64,000 nt of DNA from Closterium sp. Naga37s-1 (GCA_947471745.1 CANJKZ010000064.1:550001-614000); one strand, 5' to 3'. Positions 12,271 to 25,143 are shown, numbered from the stretch's first letter. Notes: a model not told the origin generated them from the letters alone. Program-made: numbers and translations.

Positions 12271-12643
12271 ATCTATTATGGAAAACCGGCTTACTAGTGG
12301 TGACGAGAAGATCTGGAACTTAGTGTAGTGTAGTAGAATGCAGTGCAGTTCAGTTCGGGCGGTGCGGTGCGGTGCGGTGTGTCACCTCTGCATCCAACCA
12401 TGGATTTGGCACCTGTACCGGTATGTGTGCAAGGATGCATGGTACATACAGCACACTCGCACGTACACATGCATGCACCCGCACCGCACTCATGAGCAGC
12501 AAAGCAACCATCTCCCTCGTGCAGTGCAGTTTCACGCCTCCTCCTAATTACTCTGATGCAAGAGTAGGTTCCCTTCCCACCATGTGGGCATCGTGCCTGA
12601 TTGCCCTTGCCCTTGCGGAGTGGAGGCAAGCCAACAGCTTGAT

Positions 12644-12725
12644 CCAGGCCAGGCAGGCGGTTGAACTGCTTCTTTTGAGACGTACGTCTCAAAAACCAGG
12701 CCAGGCAGGCGGCTGAACTGCTTCT
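12644..12725. repeat. Minimal palindrome-linked duplication: 30-bp direct repeats around a perfect 22-bp palindrome
   Basis: The direct repeats 12644-12673 and 12696-12725 match at 29 of 30 positions. Between them, 12673-12694 is a perfect 22-bp palindrome made of TTTTGAGACGT and its reverse complement. It lies in non-coding DNA, so it shows the class without exon context. Confidence 0.95.
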
Positions 12726-15511
12726 AGGACGGACGGTGTACCAACCAAGTGCAAGCTCATACCGGTACCACAAACACACCGAGGAACAAGTGATCTACTC
12801 GGAATATGCTCCATAGCGGAACCGTACGTGTATACTGTATATGCCGTATTGAGAAAGCTTGCTTTCTTATTTTTATCAATTGGCATCGTTCTCATTACAA
12901 CTGGCTTATTACAACATTTGCATCGAGGTTGAACACAAGCTAGTGCATGCTAATATCACTAGCTAAGATGTACCCTATCCAAGTGGCATTAGCAAGGCGT
13001 TCTACGCTGGGGTGGGTGGTGGGGATGTTGAGTGAGCCGTTTGAAATAGAGAAACGTGGGTGGAGGGAAATAAGCTCCAACCCACGGTTTTTGTAGTTGG
13101 AGAAGGGCGTTTAGCGCGCTTCGACGATGCCAATTGTGCAGTACAAGCAGCTTCGCTTTCACAATACACAATTTTAAAAAACACAATGTGTGTTTAAAAA
13201 TTATAATATAGCTAGCAGAACGTGCTGGCACCACGGATCTGAACGGCTAAAAGGCCAAGAATGTACCTATCACTTAACAATAACACTTGCAATGTAGCTA
13301 GGCAACCATGATGTACGTGTAAGGTAAGGTTCTCAAAGATCCCCTAGCAACAGCCAAGGCCTACAATACCACTAAGCCTGCCTATGCTCCGCACTTGAAG
13401 GTGCCTCACTACAGTGCTCCGCACTACACTACACAGCGCTCTGCACTACACATGCTCTCTACAAAACTCCCTCCCCACCCTGCCTCCTCCCCACCCTGCA
13501 TGCAGCACCCCCTAAGCCCATGAAGCACGTTGATTCACGAGGCACCCCCAAGACGGACCACAGTCCATGCACATGCACATGACCCAGAGTAGCTGCCCGC
13601 AACCAGTGTAGGTTACTATATCTGACTGTTACAGCCAGCCCAACCAAACCAAACCAAATCCCAGGGGCCACGTTGGACTTGGGTGTAGTGGGTTTGGCCC
13701 TTTGGTCTCAGAAATGGCTGGCTGTCTGGCTGTCATGGCAGCCCTACCGTGGCACCAGAGAGGCCCCGATGCGCCGTGCCACACCGCACAGAACCGCGCA
13801 GCACAGCGCAGCACTGCAAAGCACACACACACACAACTGTGGCACGGCCGCAAAGAGGTTGACTGACAGACATGTAGCGTGCACGGACAGCACTGGGGCA
13901 AGCGGGGCTACAGGGGATACAGAGCGTGAAGAATGCAGAGCGGTGAAGATTCCAGAATGGAGCCGGCCTAAGGCATGGTGCTGGTGGTGGTTGCAGTGGT
14001 GATGGTGGTAATGATGATGGTGGTGATGTGGTGGCAAGGCCAGAAAGACAGGAGCGGTGCTTGGTTGCCTGGACGCCCTCAAGCTATGGAGGAATGAAGC
14101 TACGAAGTCTTGGGGCTATGAGGCTATGGAGCTATGGGGCTAGACTATGGGGCTATGTGGCTGTAGATGTAGAGATATGGAGCTATGGAATTATGGAGCT
14201 ATGGGGCTATGGGGATACAGAAGTATTCAGCTGCGCGTGCAGCTGTTGGTGACCAGCCAGATGGCCCTAATCGCAGAGGTCACCTACCTGCGGATGGCAC
14301 GCAGGCAGGCACGCGTGGGAGGCATGGAAAAGCGTGGGAAGGTGTGGCAGGATGGCAGAGGCAGAGGCAGTGGCTGCGACGACAATCGCACAGATAATGG
14401 TCATGATACTGCTGCTGCTGCTGCTGGTGCTGCTGCTGCTGCTGGTGCTGCTGCTGCTGCTGGTGCTGCTGCTGGTGCTGGCAGGTTCCGCAAAGCAGGA
14501 GAGAGCAGAGGCAGTGGCAGCAGCACTGATGACTATGACGGAGAAGGAGAGGGAAAGCAGGCATGGCTGTTGGCAGCGCAGGTGGTGGTGGGGGCCTTGC
14601 AGCAGTGGTGTGGTGGTGGCACTAGGGTGTGGTTGGTAGAGGGCGAAGCGAGTAATTCGAGCGATGCGATGAGGTGGGATGGTGGGCAGATGGTTTGGGG
14701 AGGGAGGAGCAGCGATAGGGAAGCTGGAACACAGGGTCATGGCTGGTCCAGGAACGAAAGAATGGGTGTGCGGGAACGGATGGAATGAAAAGCTAAAGGA
14801 GTGCCAATGAATAAGAGTCCCATGAATGCAGGGACCAAAGAATGGGTGGACGAGGCTGCGGGGACACACACACACACACACGCCTTAACGCACTCGTCTT
14901 TTGCGTCTTACGCTCGACTAGAAAGCTCGATTCGACGTGCGTAAGGCTTCCTCAATGAGTTGGGTCCATCGGTGGTGCATTTGAGCAGAGACGGTATGGT
15001 GGCACAAGAATGATTGCCGATGGCTCTAAATCTCACCTTTTTCTTTCTCTCCTCTCTCTATTTTCTCTCTCTGACACGTGCTGAGGGAGCTGACGCCCTG
15101 AGGGTGTGGTTGGGGTGTGACCGCACGAAACAGAGAGCAGATGGAAAGGCGGAATAGATGATGCCGGCGCAATGGAACGAGGAAAGGAGGAGGAGGAGAA
15201 GACTCGTGTAGCACAGGCGCAAAGAAGGAGCAGGAACAGGAGCGGGTGCATTGGCGAAGCAGACAAATGGAGGCAGAGCCGATGATAGTGCAGTCACGGT
15301 GGTGACAGTTGTGCAGCGGTTGTAGCCTGCATGCATTCACAGCACAGAAACCCCAAGAAACGCATGGTGAGTGTGGCGGAGCATAGGTCAGAGACCAGCG
15401 GAGTTTCAATGATTTTTAAGGCGCACAAAAACTTTTTGAGGCGCCTCGAAAATTGGTTGTGGGAGTGGGAGGGAGGTGGGAGGAAGCATGAACAGCAAGC
15501 GCTCACCTGCT
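12726..15511. other. Intergenic region with no supported gene
   Basis: I see no conserved coding segment here. Contents include an A/T-rich inverted repeat (about 13169-13202, arms AATTTTAAAAAACACA and TGTGTTTAAAAATT), degenerate GGGGCTATGGAGCTATG repetition (14105-14220), a CTG/CTGGTG run (14408-14478), a (CA)n run (14861-14881), and a near-palindrome TTTTTGAGGCGCCTCGAAAA at 15433-15452. The last part may include the 3' untranslated region of the glutamine-rich gene on the minus strand. Confidence 0.5.
15433..15452. repeat. Isolated near-palindrome of the TTTTGAG...CTCAAAA family
   Basis: TTTTTGAGGCGCCTCGAAAA has one mismatched pair. It follows a half-similar word, TTTTTAAGGCGCACAAAAAC, at about 15412. 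No clear flanking direct repeat was found. Confidence 0.7.
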
Positions 15512-15567
15512 TTACATGACCTCTGTGCACTGCAGGTCCAATGCTCCACTGCCAGCCGCTGCCGCCA

Positions 15568-15598
<31 letters not shown>

Positions 15599-16269
15599 TG
15601 CACCTGCGGCGTCTGCAGCATTGGCTGGAACTGCCGCAGCAGCGGCAGCAGCGAAAGAAAGCTTGTCTCCCACTGTCACGGAACCAACTGCTGAAGCTCC
15701 GCTCTGGCTGCTCGCACCCACCAGCTTGAACCGCTTGTGCCGCCTCACGCCCTGCTGCTGCTGTTGCTGCTGCTGGTCGTTCCACAGAGGAAAGTAGCTT
15801 TGGCCATTGATCCGCCACATGCCATCAGGAGGAGTTGCAACAGCGGGTGTGCTAGATCCGGAAGGTGCAAGCGGTGCAGCTGGCAGCACGGATTGCACTC
15901 CAGGCATCGCTGGCAATCCCGGCAGCACTTGCAGTTCCTGCTGCTGTTGCTGCTTCTCCTGCTGCTGCTGCCACTGCAGCGCTGCCGCCGCAATCCGCTT
16001 GTTCTCCTTCTCCGATGCGGCAGCCATTGCCGCGCCCCTCCCTCGCCCGCTCCTCAGCCCAGCCGCAGCCGCAGCCGCGGACGCGGAGGTACGGACCCGA
16101 GGCAGCTGAGCACGTCTGGAAGGCACAGGCACGGGGAACAGGCTCGGGAAGCAGGGCTGCTCCGTTGCAGGCACGGGGAGACGCCTGGGGGCGTTGAGAT
16201 GGGGAAACGGCGGTGGGATAAACGCAGAGGTGAGACTGTGAGAGGAAGCAGCGCGAGAGAAATTGGCGC

Positions 16270-16342
<73 letters not shown>

Positions 16343-16446
16343 CTGGTGGTGGTGGTGATAGTGATGGTGGTGATGCTGGTGCTGGTGCAACCATGCGTGG
16401 CCAGTCAGGGAGCTCATCCACCGCCCCATGCCCTCCCACTGCCCGC

Positions 16447-16484
<38 letters not shown>

Positions 16485-18420
16485 ATTTGCTGATACTTCT
16501 GCAACTGCTGCTGCTGCTGCTGCTGCTGCAGCAACTGCTGATGCTGCTGCAACTGCTGCAACTGTTGCTGCTGCTGCTGCTGCTGCTCCAAAGCGCGGTG
16601 CAAGCCCCACGGTTGGTGCGCAGGCAGGCACAGCGACCCCGAGCAGCAGGGGGCAGCAGCGCACAGCCCCGAGCAAGGGCAGGCGGGGGGAGGCGACGGC
16701 GGAAACGGCGCGGAGGGCGAGGGAGCGGCGGAGAAGGCGCCGGGGCAGGAGGTGGTGAAGGCGGAGGAGGGGGAAATGAGGCAGGGGGCTGTAGCAGCCA
16801 TGGGGGAAGGCACCGCGTGAAAAGGCTGCCTCTCTGCCTGCTGCTGCTGCCGCTGAGGTTGGCAGGTTTGCATGAGGTCCTCTAGCTGATCCTGCCAGGC
16901 ACAACAGAAACCGTTAATTGGACGGACCCACATTCCAGTCAGCATGAAGCGGCGTGAAGCGGCGTGAAGCAATGTGAAGCGGTGTGAAGCGGCGTCACGC
17001 GACGCGATCAACACATTACAGCGCTGCTGCTTACCTCCAGCGACGCTGCGCGCTGCTGCTGCCCCGGTTTCTCCGAACCCCATCCCCACAGATCCGCCGC
17101 CGCACCCACCGGCGCCGCTTCCGCTGCGCCGCCGCTGTTGACGCCATTCCCCGCCAGCACGAGAGCCACGTCGCACCATCGGCGCCTCTTCCCCCCCTTT
17201 CCCGCGGCCCCGCCTCCTTCCCCCCTGGCCGCCGGCCGCACGTCGCCGCCGCCGCCGCCACCACTACCACATCCATGGGTCTCCCCCCCGCTTTCCCTCT
17301 CCAAAGCAGCCGCGACCTCCGCGAGCGACGACGACACGAACGGCTGCTGGACCCCTGGCTGCTGCGGCCGTCGCCCCGCGCCCTCCGCCGCCTGCGCCGC
17401 CAGCGCCGCCGTCTCCGCCATCTCTCGCCCCGCCACGCGCGCCTCTAATTCCTCATTCAAGGACGGAACCATGCCGGGAAACGCGGCCGCTGCGCCGGCG
17501 GCATTCGCGGAGGCAGAGACGGGGAGGGCGGCCGGGGAGTTGGCGGGGACAGAAGCGCCGCCCGCGACCGCCGCGCCGGCTCGTCGCGCCGCCTGCGGCT
17601 CACCCGTTCCCTCCCCGGCGGAGAGCTTCCGCTCACGTTCCCCCGCGTTGCACGCCGCGAGCACCGCGTCGATCAACAGCTCTCCAGAAGCACTGCCACC
17701 GGCACTGGTCGCATTCTCCGGCGCGACCTCGAAAATACTGCTACCGCCGCCGCCGCCGCCGCCGGCGGTGGTGTCGGCGCAAACGCCATTGCGCGCGGAG
17801 CAGTGGCTCCACGAGATCTCCCCCCACTGCGGGGAGGCCTTCCGCCACCAGCGCTCCCCCTCACCTTCCGCACGCGAAGACCAGCTCTCAAGCAAGCGAT
17901 CCGGCCACTCTGCCTGCGCCGCCTGCACCGCCGCGACGCTCTGATGATCCTTCGCGCCTCGCTCTAACGTCGCCGCGCCCGCCGCCGCCGCTGCAACCGA
18001 CGTGTCGGCAGCCTCGCTTCCCTCGCGCGTCGACCCCGCCGGATCCGCTAGGCCCACCAACCCGCTAGTCTTGGCCGGTGCAGCAGCGGTATCGGCAGTC
18101 ACAGTAGCGACAGTGCCAGCGCCAGCGGCGACGGCGTCGGCGGCGGCATTTACGTTGGCTGCTGCGTCATCTCTGCTGATCGTGCAACAGCTACTGCTCC
18201 CGCCGGCATCGGTATCAGGTCGGTGACAGGTAGTGAGCTGATTCGGATACCACAAGAGCGACAACGGCGACGACGGCGACGACTGCGACGACCACGGGTC
18301 GCAGCGAAGGTGTTCGAAAAGCTCGGCTGCGGCAACCGCAGTGTGATGAGGAATGGTTGACGACCTCGGAAGGGGTTCGAGCGAAACGGCAGGGCCGACG
18401 AGTCTCTGACCCTGACACAT
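15512..18420 (-). CDS. Glutamine-rich protein of unknown function, two exons
   Basis: The model is exon 1 17035-18420 (ATG at 18420, donor GTAAGC) joined in phase 0 to exon 2 15512-16891 (acceptor CTGGCAG), with stop TAA at 15512-15514, giving about 921 residues. The first half is Ala/Gly-rich with scattered charged stretches (LLIDAVLAACNAGERERKL, SLNEELEARVAG). The second half has long Gln runs, a His-rich block (HHHHHYHHHH), more Gln runs coded by mixed CAG/CAA, and a less simple patch MWRINGQSYFPLWNDQ near the C-terminus. I recognise no domain. Long Gln/His tracts are common in plant transcriptional regulators, but that is only an analogy. The CDS might continue through another exon if the GTCATG after CTTEV-region codons is used as a donor. 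Confidence 0.65.
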
Positions 18421-20532
18421 GGTGGACGTTGGACGTTGGAGGTGAAATGGATGCGTAGCGGACGAGAAATCTACTGGTGGAGAGTACTGAGGTTTCTGAG
18501 AGTAGGAGTCCGAGGGATTTGAGAGAGAGCGTCACCAAGATGGTTGTGGATGTGGAGGATAAGTCAAGTGCGGGTGGTGGTGGTACCGGCGGAGTATTGC
18601 TACGAGCGTGCGCAAGCGCGTGTCCATTGGCCCCGCCCCGCTTTGAGAGCACAGAGAGGAAAGGAGAGAGGAAGCACTGGCGGCAAGTGAGGTTTTGGAA
18701 GCGGGAGGGAGATGGGTGGGAGGGAGGGATACAGTTGAGAGTCTTCAGTGTTGGGGTTTGGTTTCAGCCAGTTTCGAAAGCCAAGAACTGCACAGTGGTT
18801 TGGAAAGAAGCCCCAAAACTGGAAACGTGGGGGTCAGAGTGCGAGCTGAAGGAGGAATTTGTAGTTGCCACGTGGACATTGCCCGTCAAAAGTGCCGCCG
18901 CCAACCAGAACAGCCCTATCTTTCCGCTACAGTGAAAGGTCCAGTATGGGGTACTTTGCGACTCGCCGTCGCAATCAGGAGGAGGTTTCACTGTACATGG
19001 GCAGGCATTCCAGAATATTCTCGAAGGCCATGAAAGTCACTGGGCAGACTGACTCGTGTACGTACAGTAAGGTACAGTAAACACATTTCATATCTTCGAC
19101 CTGCAGTTCCTTCAGTTGGGATTCCCGAAGTTCCGGCAGCAGCAAAGTTCCTCCACGCGACTCAATTTTTTGTGCCGTGACGTGACTCCAGGGCTGACGT
19201 GACGATCTGTAGATACAGAACCAGGGCATTCGCCTTGTTTTTCCCAGAGATCAAGTGCTGGATTTGGCGACCCGGCTGAAACTTATGGGTGGTTTTCGGC
19301 CAGTAGGGTCTCCGGCCCTCAGTAGGGACCAATTTTCCTTTCCTTGATGCTACCTAAGTTCGGGGTGGACGAGGAAAGGCAACTGAACGTTAGCTCATTG
19401 AGAGATTTACTTTGCGCAGTATTTTCGATTGGGTTGAGGAAAAGACTTGCAAAGTAGTTATTTAGTCTAAAAACAATTACCTGGCTTGAAGGGTCGAGAT
19501 TGTGCCTTGAAGCCTGATTGGCCGAGACTTGGCCCAACACTTCCACATTCTGGGTTACAATTTTTTGGGACTCCGGATTCGTCCGGGTACCCCCAAATAC
19601 AGCCGTGCTGGCATGAGGACTTCATCACTGATTGAGGTCGGCAGCTGTCACCGCGCTTGGAGCAAGTGTGCAAAGTTGCCAGTTGCGTGGTTGCAGCCAC
19701 TGTACTTCAGGAGGGGGGGAGTTTTTTTTTTTTTTTTTTAGCAATTGATGGAGACTGGAGGAGAACTTCTGCTAGAATCCGCCGAGACTGGTGCCTCCAC
19801 TCCAACTTGACAACACCCACCCAACAATAAGCCGGTAAACCCAGCATTTGCACTCCCAAAATCTAGATCACCTTTGTCAATTGGGAAACATACGGACAAC
19901 ACCAATTATGCTGGCCAAGAACAGACAAGCACGATTGAACAGTGGGCGTCTTCCTCCCTTCACTTTAGCGCCACGCCACCTTTCCTCTCCCTCTGCACCG
20001 CATCGCAGCAAAGTCCCTGGCAAATGGAATGGGTGTGCCTTATCTCACGCGCCGAATCAGAAGAACCCAGGCAGGCATACGTAATCCGCGACGAGGTCCA
20101 CGTCACACGTGCCTGGCAAATCGGCTGACACAAGCGACCATATGCGGAGCCAAGTGGACCAGACGAAAAGAACGAGATGATATATTTTTGTTGTCGTTTT
20201 GTTTTTCAAAACGGTTTCCATTCCATTCAACTTCCAAGCGCTTCGTTCCAGGAATGCGATTTCGGGCCATTTTCTGGCTTCGTGAAAGGCTCTTCGAGGT
20301 TCCACTCGCTTGGTGTCACCAATCTCCAACTTCGGGGCAACAATCATTTGAGCGATAAGGTATGCATTCGATTGCCAGGTAATGCAATGCGAGTGTTTAG
20401 GCGATGAAGGGCCAATTTATAATACATAACATGTAATCCAACCCAAATACAAGGCTGGTTCCAGACAAAAGCCAACTGCTAAAGTTCATAGAAATAGATT
20501 GGAACTCTGATCACAAAGCACAAGTAGCTGAC
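18421..20532. other. Intergenic region, no supported gene
   Basis: The left part should hold the promoter and 5' leader of the minus-strand Gln-rich gene. The rest has only short open frames with no recognisable protein. A homopolymer T run lies at 19722-19739. Confidence 0.45.
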
Positions 20533-20535
20533 TAG

Positions 20536-20715
20536 GGGTACATTCCTGGCTCGTGTCAAACTTCCGGTCAAACTTCGTGTTTTCCGAGTCCAGGGGCAAA
20601 TTTTAGCCGGAAGACCCGAAGTGGGTCTCGGATGACCCAAAGTGGGGCCAACTGTGGGGCAGCTTCGTGTCATCCCCGGAAGACCGGAAGTATGACACGA
20701 GCCAGGAACGTACCC
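20536..20715. mobile_element. MITE, 180 bp, PIF/Harbinger-like ends
   Basis: The terminal inverted repeats are about 34 bp. The left end GGGTACATTCCTGGCTCGTG pairs with the right end, whose reverse complement reads GGGTACGTTCCTGGCTCGTG; both continue to ACTTCCGGTC with about two mismatches. A 3-bp duplication TAG flanks the element (20533-20535 and 20716-20718). GGG-starting ends with a 3-bp T-N-A/G-type target duplication resemble PIF/Harbinger MITEs, but the superfamily is an inference. The short interior has no coding capacity. Confidence 0.82.
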
Positions 20716-20995
20716 TAGGGTAGGGTTCTTGCTTTCAAACATGAGTGGCTCAGTTCCGATTTTCCTGACTGTCCTGCGCACGATCATCGGGTTTGAGTGC
20801 AAGGACATCAAGAACTTGTTGGTCAGCAGCGCCGCTCCAGTTCTATCGTAATGAAGCAGATGGAATTCAGCACATCCTACCTTCATCAACATCAGTACAG
20901 TGCTCCAAAAAGCCGACATGGCACACAAATTTCATATTGCATTGCATCTTACATCAAATCCTGGTAATCCCTCCTAGGGGTTATGGCTAAACATA

Positions 20996-23658
20996 TTATG
21001 CTGAGGCTGCAGGCTTGTAGCTGATCTCAGCCAGGGTAGCAGTGAGGGCAGCATCAGCTGCCAAAACACTCTTCTCGGCCTGTCCACGAGCCTTGTTTGC
21101 CACCTTCTTCTCCTTGTAATACTCTGCCGCATCTGCCTTGCGCTTCGCCTCCAGCTCCTGGTACCCAGAACCACACGTTCATAGCACGCGTGCACGCGCG
21201 CACACACACACACAAACACACACACACCCACGCCCACACACATCCCCACCCGACCAAACAGACGAACAAAGACCGACACAAAACCAGCACAAGGAGAGCG
21301 CAGGGCAGCACAAGGAGAGCGCAGGGCAACACAAGGCATGAGCTTCTACAAGTAACGAGGCGCAGCACCCCACATTCCACTGTCTGTCCCCACGCGATAA
21401 AAAGAGCAGAAGGAGGCAAGGCAGAGCTCACCTTGACAACATCCCAGTAGTGCCAGCCGACTTCATGCGAGAGGTGGCCCAGCAGACAGTACTTGTGCCC
21501 AGGCTTCAACCTCAGCACCCTGCACACACCACCACACCGCACCGCACCACACCGCGCATGAGCACCAATCACGGGGGCGCCATTACATGAACCACGGGCG
21601 GGATTGAATGGTAAACAACGCGTGAATGGATGAGGGATGGATGGGGTTGAAGGAAACAACAGTTTGGCGGATGGAGCATGGGGGAGAGTGGGAAAGAGGA
21701 GCGTATGGGAAAGAAGGTGGGAAGAACGGAGGAGGAGGGGGTACTGGGACGAGGGGGTATTGGGACGAGGGGGTACTGGGACGAGGGGGTATTGGGAGGG
21801 GAGCTGACTTGAGGGCATCGGGAATGACGAGGCGCTTCATCTTGTCGTAGGGCGCGGGGATGCCCTCGAACGCCTTCAGGCGGTCCAGCGCCGCTGCTCC
21901 GCGCGGAATCTTGTGCGGGATCATACTGCGCGCACAACGCATTGACAGGAAATAGAGCCGGGAGCAGTGACAGACGCATGAGTTGAACACGAGGTTTTTA
22001 TCGAGCAAGCAGGGAAGTGGGAGAAGAAAGGGGAGGGGAAAGAGCGAGGGGGGGAGTGGGGGGGGGAAGGGGATTGGGGGTGTCTAGGCGGGGAAAGGGG
22101 TGAGGTGTAGGGAGGGTAAGGGGTATGGGAAAGGAACTGGTGAATTAGGGTTGCGGGGACATGAACTTTCCAGCGTGAATCAGCACCCATGCACGAGTAA
22201 GAGCATCTAGAGCCGGGCCCTCCAGTCGACTCGCGCGCACAAGCCGCATGAAACCCTCAACCCTCCACGCGAGACCCACATTCCCCGCACGCGTTCACCC
22301 CCTACTCTTCCCCTTCCGCTCCGTGATCAATCCTTTTATGCCCATTTTCCCCTCCGCTTCGCGCTCTAGACATCAAACCTTCCAACCCCCTTCCCCTCCG
22401 CGCCCCACTCCCTTAGCCCCACGTTTTCCAATCCCCGTGGCCCGCCCCCGGACCCTGTCTCCCCCCTCCCCCCCTCTCCTCACCCGCGGATGGTGCGCCA
22501 GAGGATCTTGGAGGGCGCGCGGAAGTGGAAGGGGCCCTTGGAGGGCTTGGTGTTCATGCGCTTGCGCAGGAAGCGCAGGTACTTCATCTTCTGGCGCACC
22601 AGCCCGCCCGACAGGCAGATGTCCTCGCACCGCACCACCACCTGCGGCGCGGACGGCGCCGACAGGGGGAGAGTGGGGCGAGGGGAGGGGCGGGGGGGGG
22701 GGAGGGAGGGGAGAGAGGAGGAGGAGTCGAAGGGGAATGCGGGAACATCGAGGGAGGACGGGGTGAGGGAGCGGATGGGGGTCATGGGGGATGAGAAAGG
22801 GAAGAGACGGTCGGGAGAGAGAAATGAGACAGTGCGAGGATATTTGGAAGGGGGTCGGTTAAGTGGGAGGGTGATCTGCGAAATATAGATGCCAGAATTT
22901 GAGACGCCTAGGTGGAATCAAACATCAAGGGCAGTTTCCAAGCGAACATAGAGACACCCGGAAGCATTGCGCATGGACTAGCAACGTCAGGGACATGGCA
23001 TGGCGAGGCTATCGACGGGGAGAGCGCGACATGCATCGGCTATTCCAATGGCGTATCGTGCGTGGACCTGGTGCAGTCTACGTGGAAATCGGCGATGTTT
23101 AAGAGACATCGAGACTAGCTGATTAAGGATGATCGAAACAGTCAAGAGCAGTCCAGTTATTGCGCTAACGATCCGAATCGCCATGCTGTTGGATGATAGG
23201 AACTGGACCCTAGAGCAACCTATGGCGTCCGAGCGGTTGGCAGGACAAGAGTAATGCGCCAACAGACGAGAGAGAGATGAAGCTGATGCGGATCGTAAAC
23301 CTCCTAATAACTGCGGCTCTAAGTGTTTGAGACGTCTCAAGAAACATCTGGGTCACATGCCGGTGCTTAAAGTATCGACTACAGATACCATGCGTACGAA
23401 AGCGATCAGGAATCAGCCGGCGGAATGGAGGTCATGTTTAGGAGCCAGTGCTGTTTAAAGGGTGTTATATCTCGCCTGTCGAACGAAAACCCTAATTATA
23501 TAGTCCATGCCGAACCCTTATTCTGACGACGCCACGCCGCTTACCACATGTTGTCCGTTAAGAAGCTCCTTTGCGACGATCGACGCGAGGCGGCCCAGCA
23601 TGTGGTGGCGCGCATCCACCACCACCGTCTGTTTGATGATTCCGCTGCCGGAAACCAT
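20996..23658 (-). CDS. RPL13A: 60S ribosomal protein L13a (uL13), five exons
   Basis: This is a structural protein of the cytosolic large ribosomal subunit. The exons on the minus strand are 23545-23658, 22484-22641, 21809-21925, 21432-21519 and 20996-21157. They join in phase to 212 residues with stop TAA, close to the usual plant length of about 206. Diagnostic segments are [113 protein letters not shown] and [16 protein letters not shown]. All introns are GT-AG; intron 3 uses a weaker GTCAGC donor. It is the most confidently identified gene here and shows no pseudogene features. Confidence 0.97.
23327..23340. repeat. Isolated perfect palindrome TTGAGACGTCTCAA
   Basis: A 14-bp perfect palindrome, extending imperfectly to GTTTGAGACGTCTCAAGAAAC, in the first intron of RPL13A. 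It matches the duplication-linked family, but I found no flanking direct repeat, so it may be an insertion without duplication or chance. Confidence 0.6.
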
Positions 23659-25143
23659 GGCGGCTAACTCGGTGAGGGGAGGGGAAGAAAAGACGAAGTG
23701 AAAAGAGGAGGGAGGGAGGGAGGAGGGGTTGCCTTAGAGACAAGGAGAGAAAGGAAAAAGGGGCGAGGGGGAGTGGGGGAAGGGGCGCTGGGAATAGGGA
23801 AGGCGGAATGAGGTTGCGGGGGGTGGTTTGCGGGAATGGCGTGAAGCGAGGATGGTCGAGTGTGCTTTATAAAGAAAAACGCGTTTCTCTGTAAGCAGTG
23901 TAGTGGTATTATATTGTTGGGCTTAGGTTGGATTTATGTAGATTGAACAATAGATATAACGAAGACCTTAGCGTGACCAAACTGCAGCGGGTGGCCAGGA
24001 AAATCGGGGCAAATTTCAGAAGGCATGTGAGGATCTACAGTGAGGGGTGCGGTGGTAAGGAAGGGCAGAAGAAGGGAGGGGATGGGGGGATCTGGCCAAA
24101 CTTGACAACTGGTGAGGCGGCTGCACTGAGCCGTATTTGCGAACAGGACGAGCAACTGGTGTGGAACAGTGCTTTCAGCTCGATATGGGAGAGACCCAGT
24201 ACCTTCTTCAAGCCACCGTAGAAGACTACAAGGAAGGCAGGGCAAACTGTATGATGGTGGCCTGCAGCTTCCCTCTTTTTCCAGTTACGACTGTGGATGT
24301 AATGCATTGCATAGTGTATTATGTCCCAAAAAAAAAAACAAAAAAGACCAAACTGCAGCGACAGCTCTTAGGTAAATAGTGAGTCACCCTTTGTGAGGGG
24401 CAACCGTTGTGGCAGCTGTTGGTGGGACGGGACGGATCTGGTCTGGCTTCCTTGGTTGAGAGTGCTGAATCAGCATGTGCTGGCATTGCTTTCGTCCAGC
24501 CAGCTACTCACGTGCGGACACCTCCTCGGGCTTCCATTTCGCATTGGTTCACGCATCCGAGATGGCGTGGCAGAAGCTCATTCGGTTTTCCTTCGGGCAT
24601 TCGAGGTAGTTCATTGTTGCACCTTCCATTGGTCAGGAATCCCTGGAAAGTATCATGAACTTCATGAGAGAGCTCAGCTCATTGGCGGATGCGAAATCGA
24701 TCAGGACGGAGCCGCGAATAACGAATCGCGACTGAGAAGCGTTTCCAACTTTTCAGCACTTTTCCACTTCCTAAATTCTGAATCTTGTCTGTACCCAGAC
24801 TAGAGTCCCGACTTTATGTGTACAGTCCTACGTCTTAGCAACTAAATCCCTGCCCTAACCCCCGCACCAGCCGGGCTGCAGGCAAATCTGCCCACCTGCC
24901 CCTCGTGGGCGTTTTTATTTCTGAAGGACACATAGATTCATTGCATTCCCACTACTCGTTCAATAGCGCTTTGAGGGCGAAAGTGGAGAGAGATTAGAGT
25001 GCTCAGATCGAGTATTGCTTTCTACTCACTTTGCTTCTCTCGGCTCCTTCTGGTTGCTAAAGTATTCGCACCGCTCAGACTCGTTCTCGTGCGTGATTAG
25101 AAGGTATAAACTTCTTATAGATTGTAAACCCTTTACGCACGGA
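23659..25143. other. Divergent intergenic region between RPL13A and RbcX
   Basis: It should contain both promoters. Short open frames on the plus strand (about 24137-24379 and 24393-24803) have no recognisable similarity. The word GACCAAACTGCAGCG occurs at about 23976 and 24347, and there is an A-rich run near 24330. Confidence 0.4.

Noticed and set aside
14147-14881. Open frames on both strands with Ala, Ser or Gln runs
   Set aside because: They arise from a CTG/CTGGTG repeat, and no conserved flanking sequence is seen.
18477-18935. 152-residue plus-strand open frame upstream of the Gln-rich gene
   Set aside because: No recognisable domain; it overlaps the expected promoter and leader of the divergent gene.
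24137-24803. Small plus-strand open frames between RPL13A and RbcX
   Set aside because: No similarity that I recognise, and no phase-consistent exon chain could be built.
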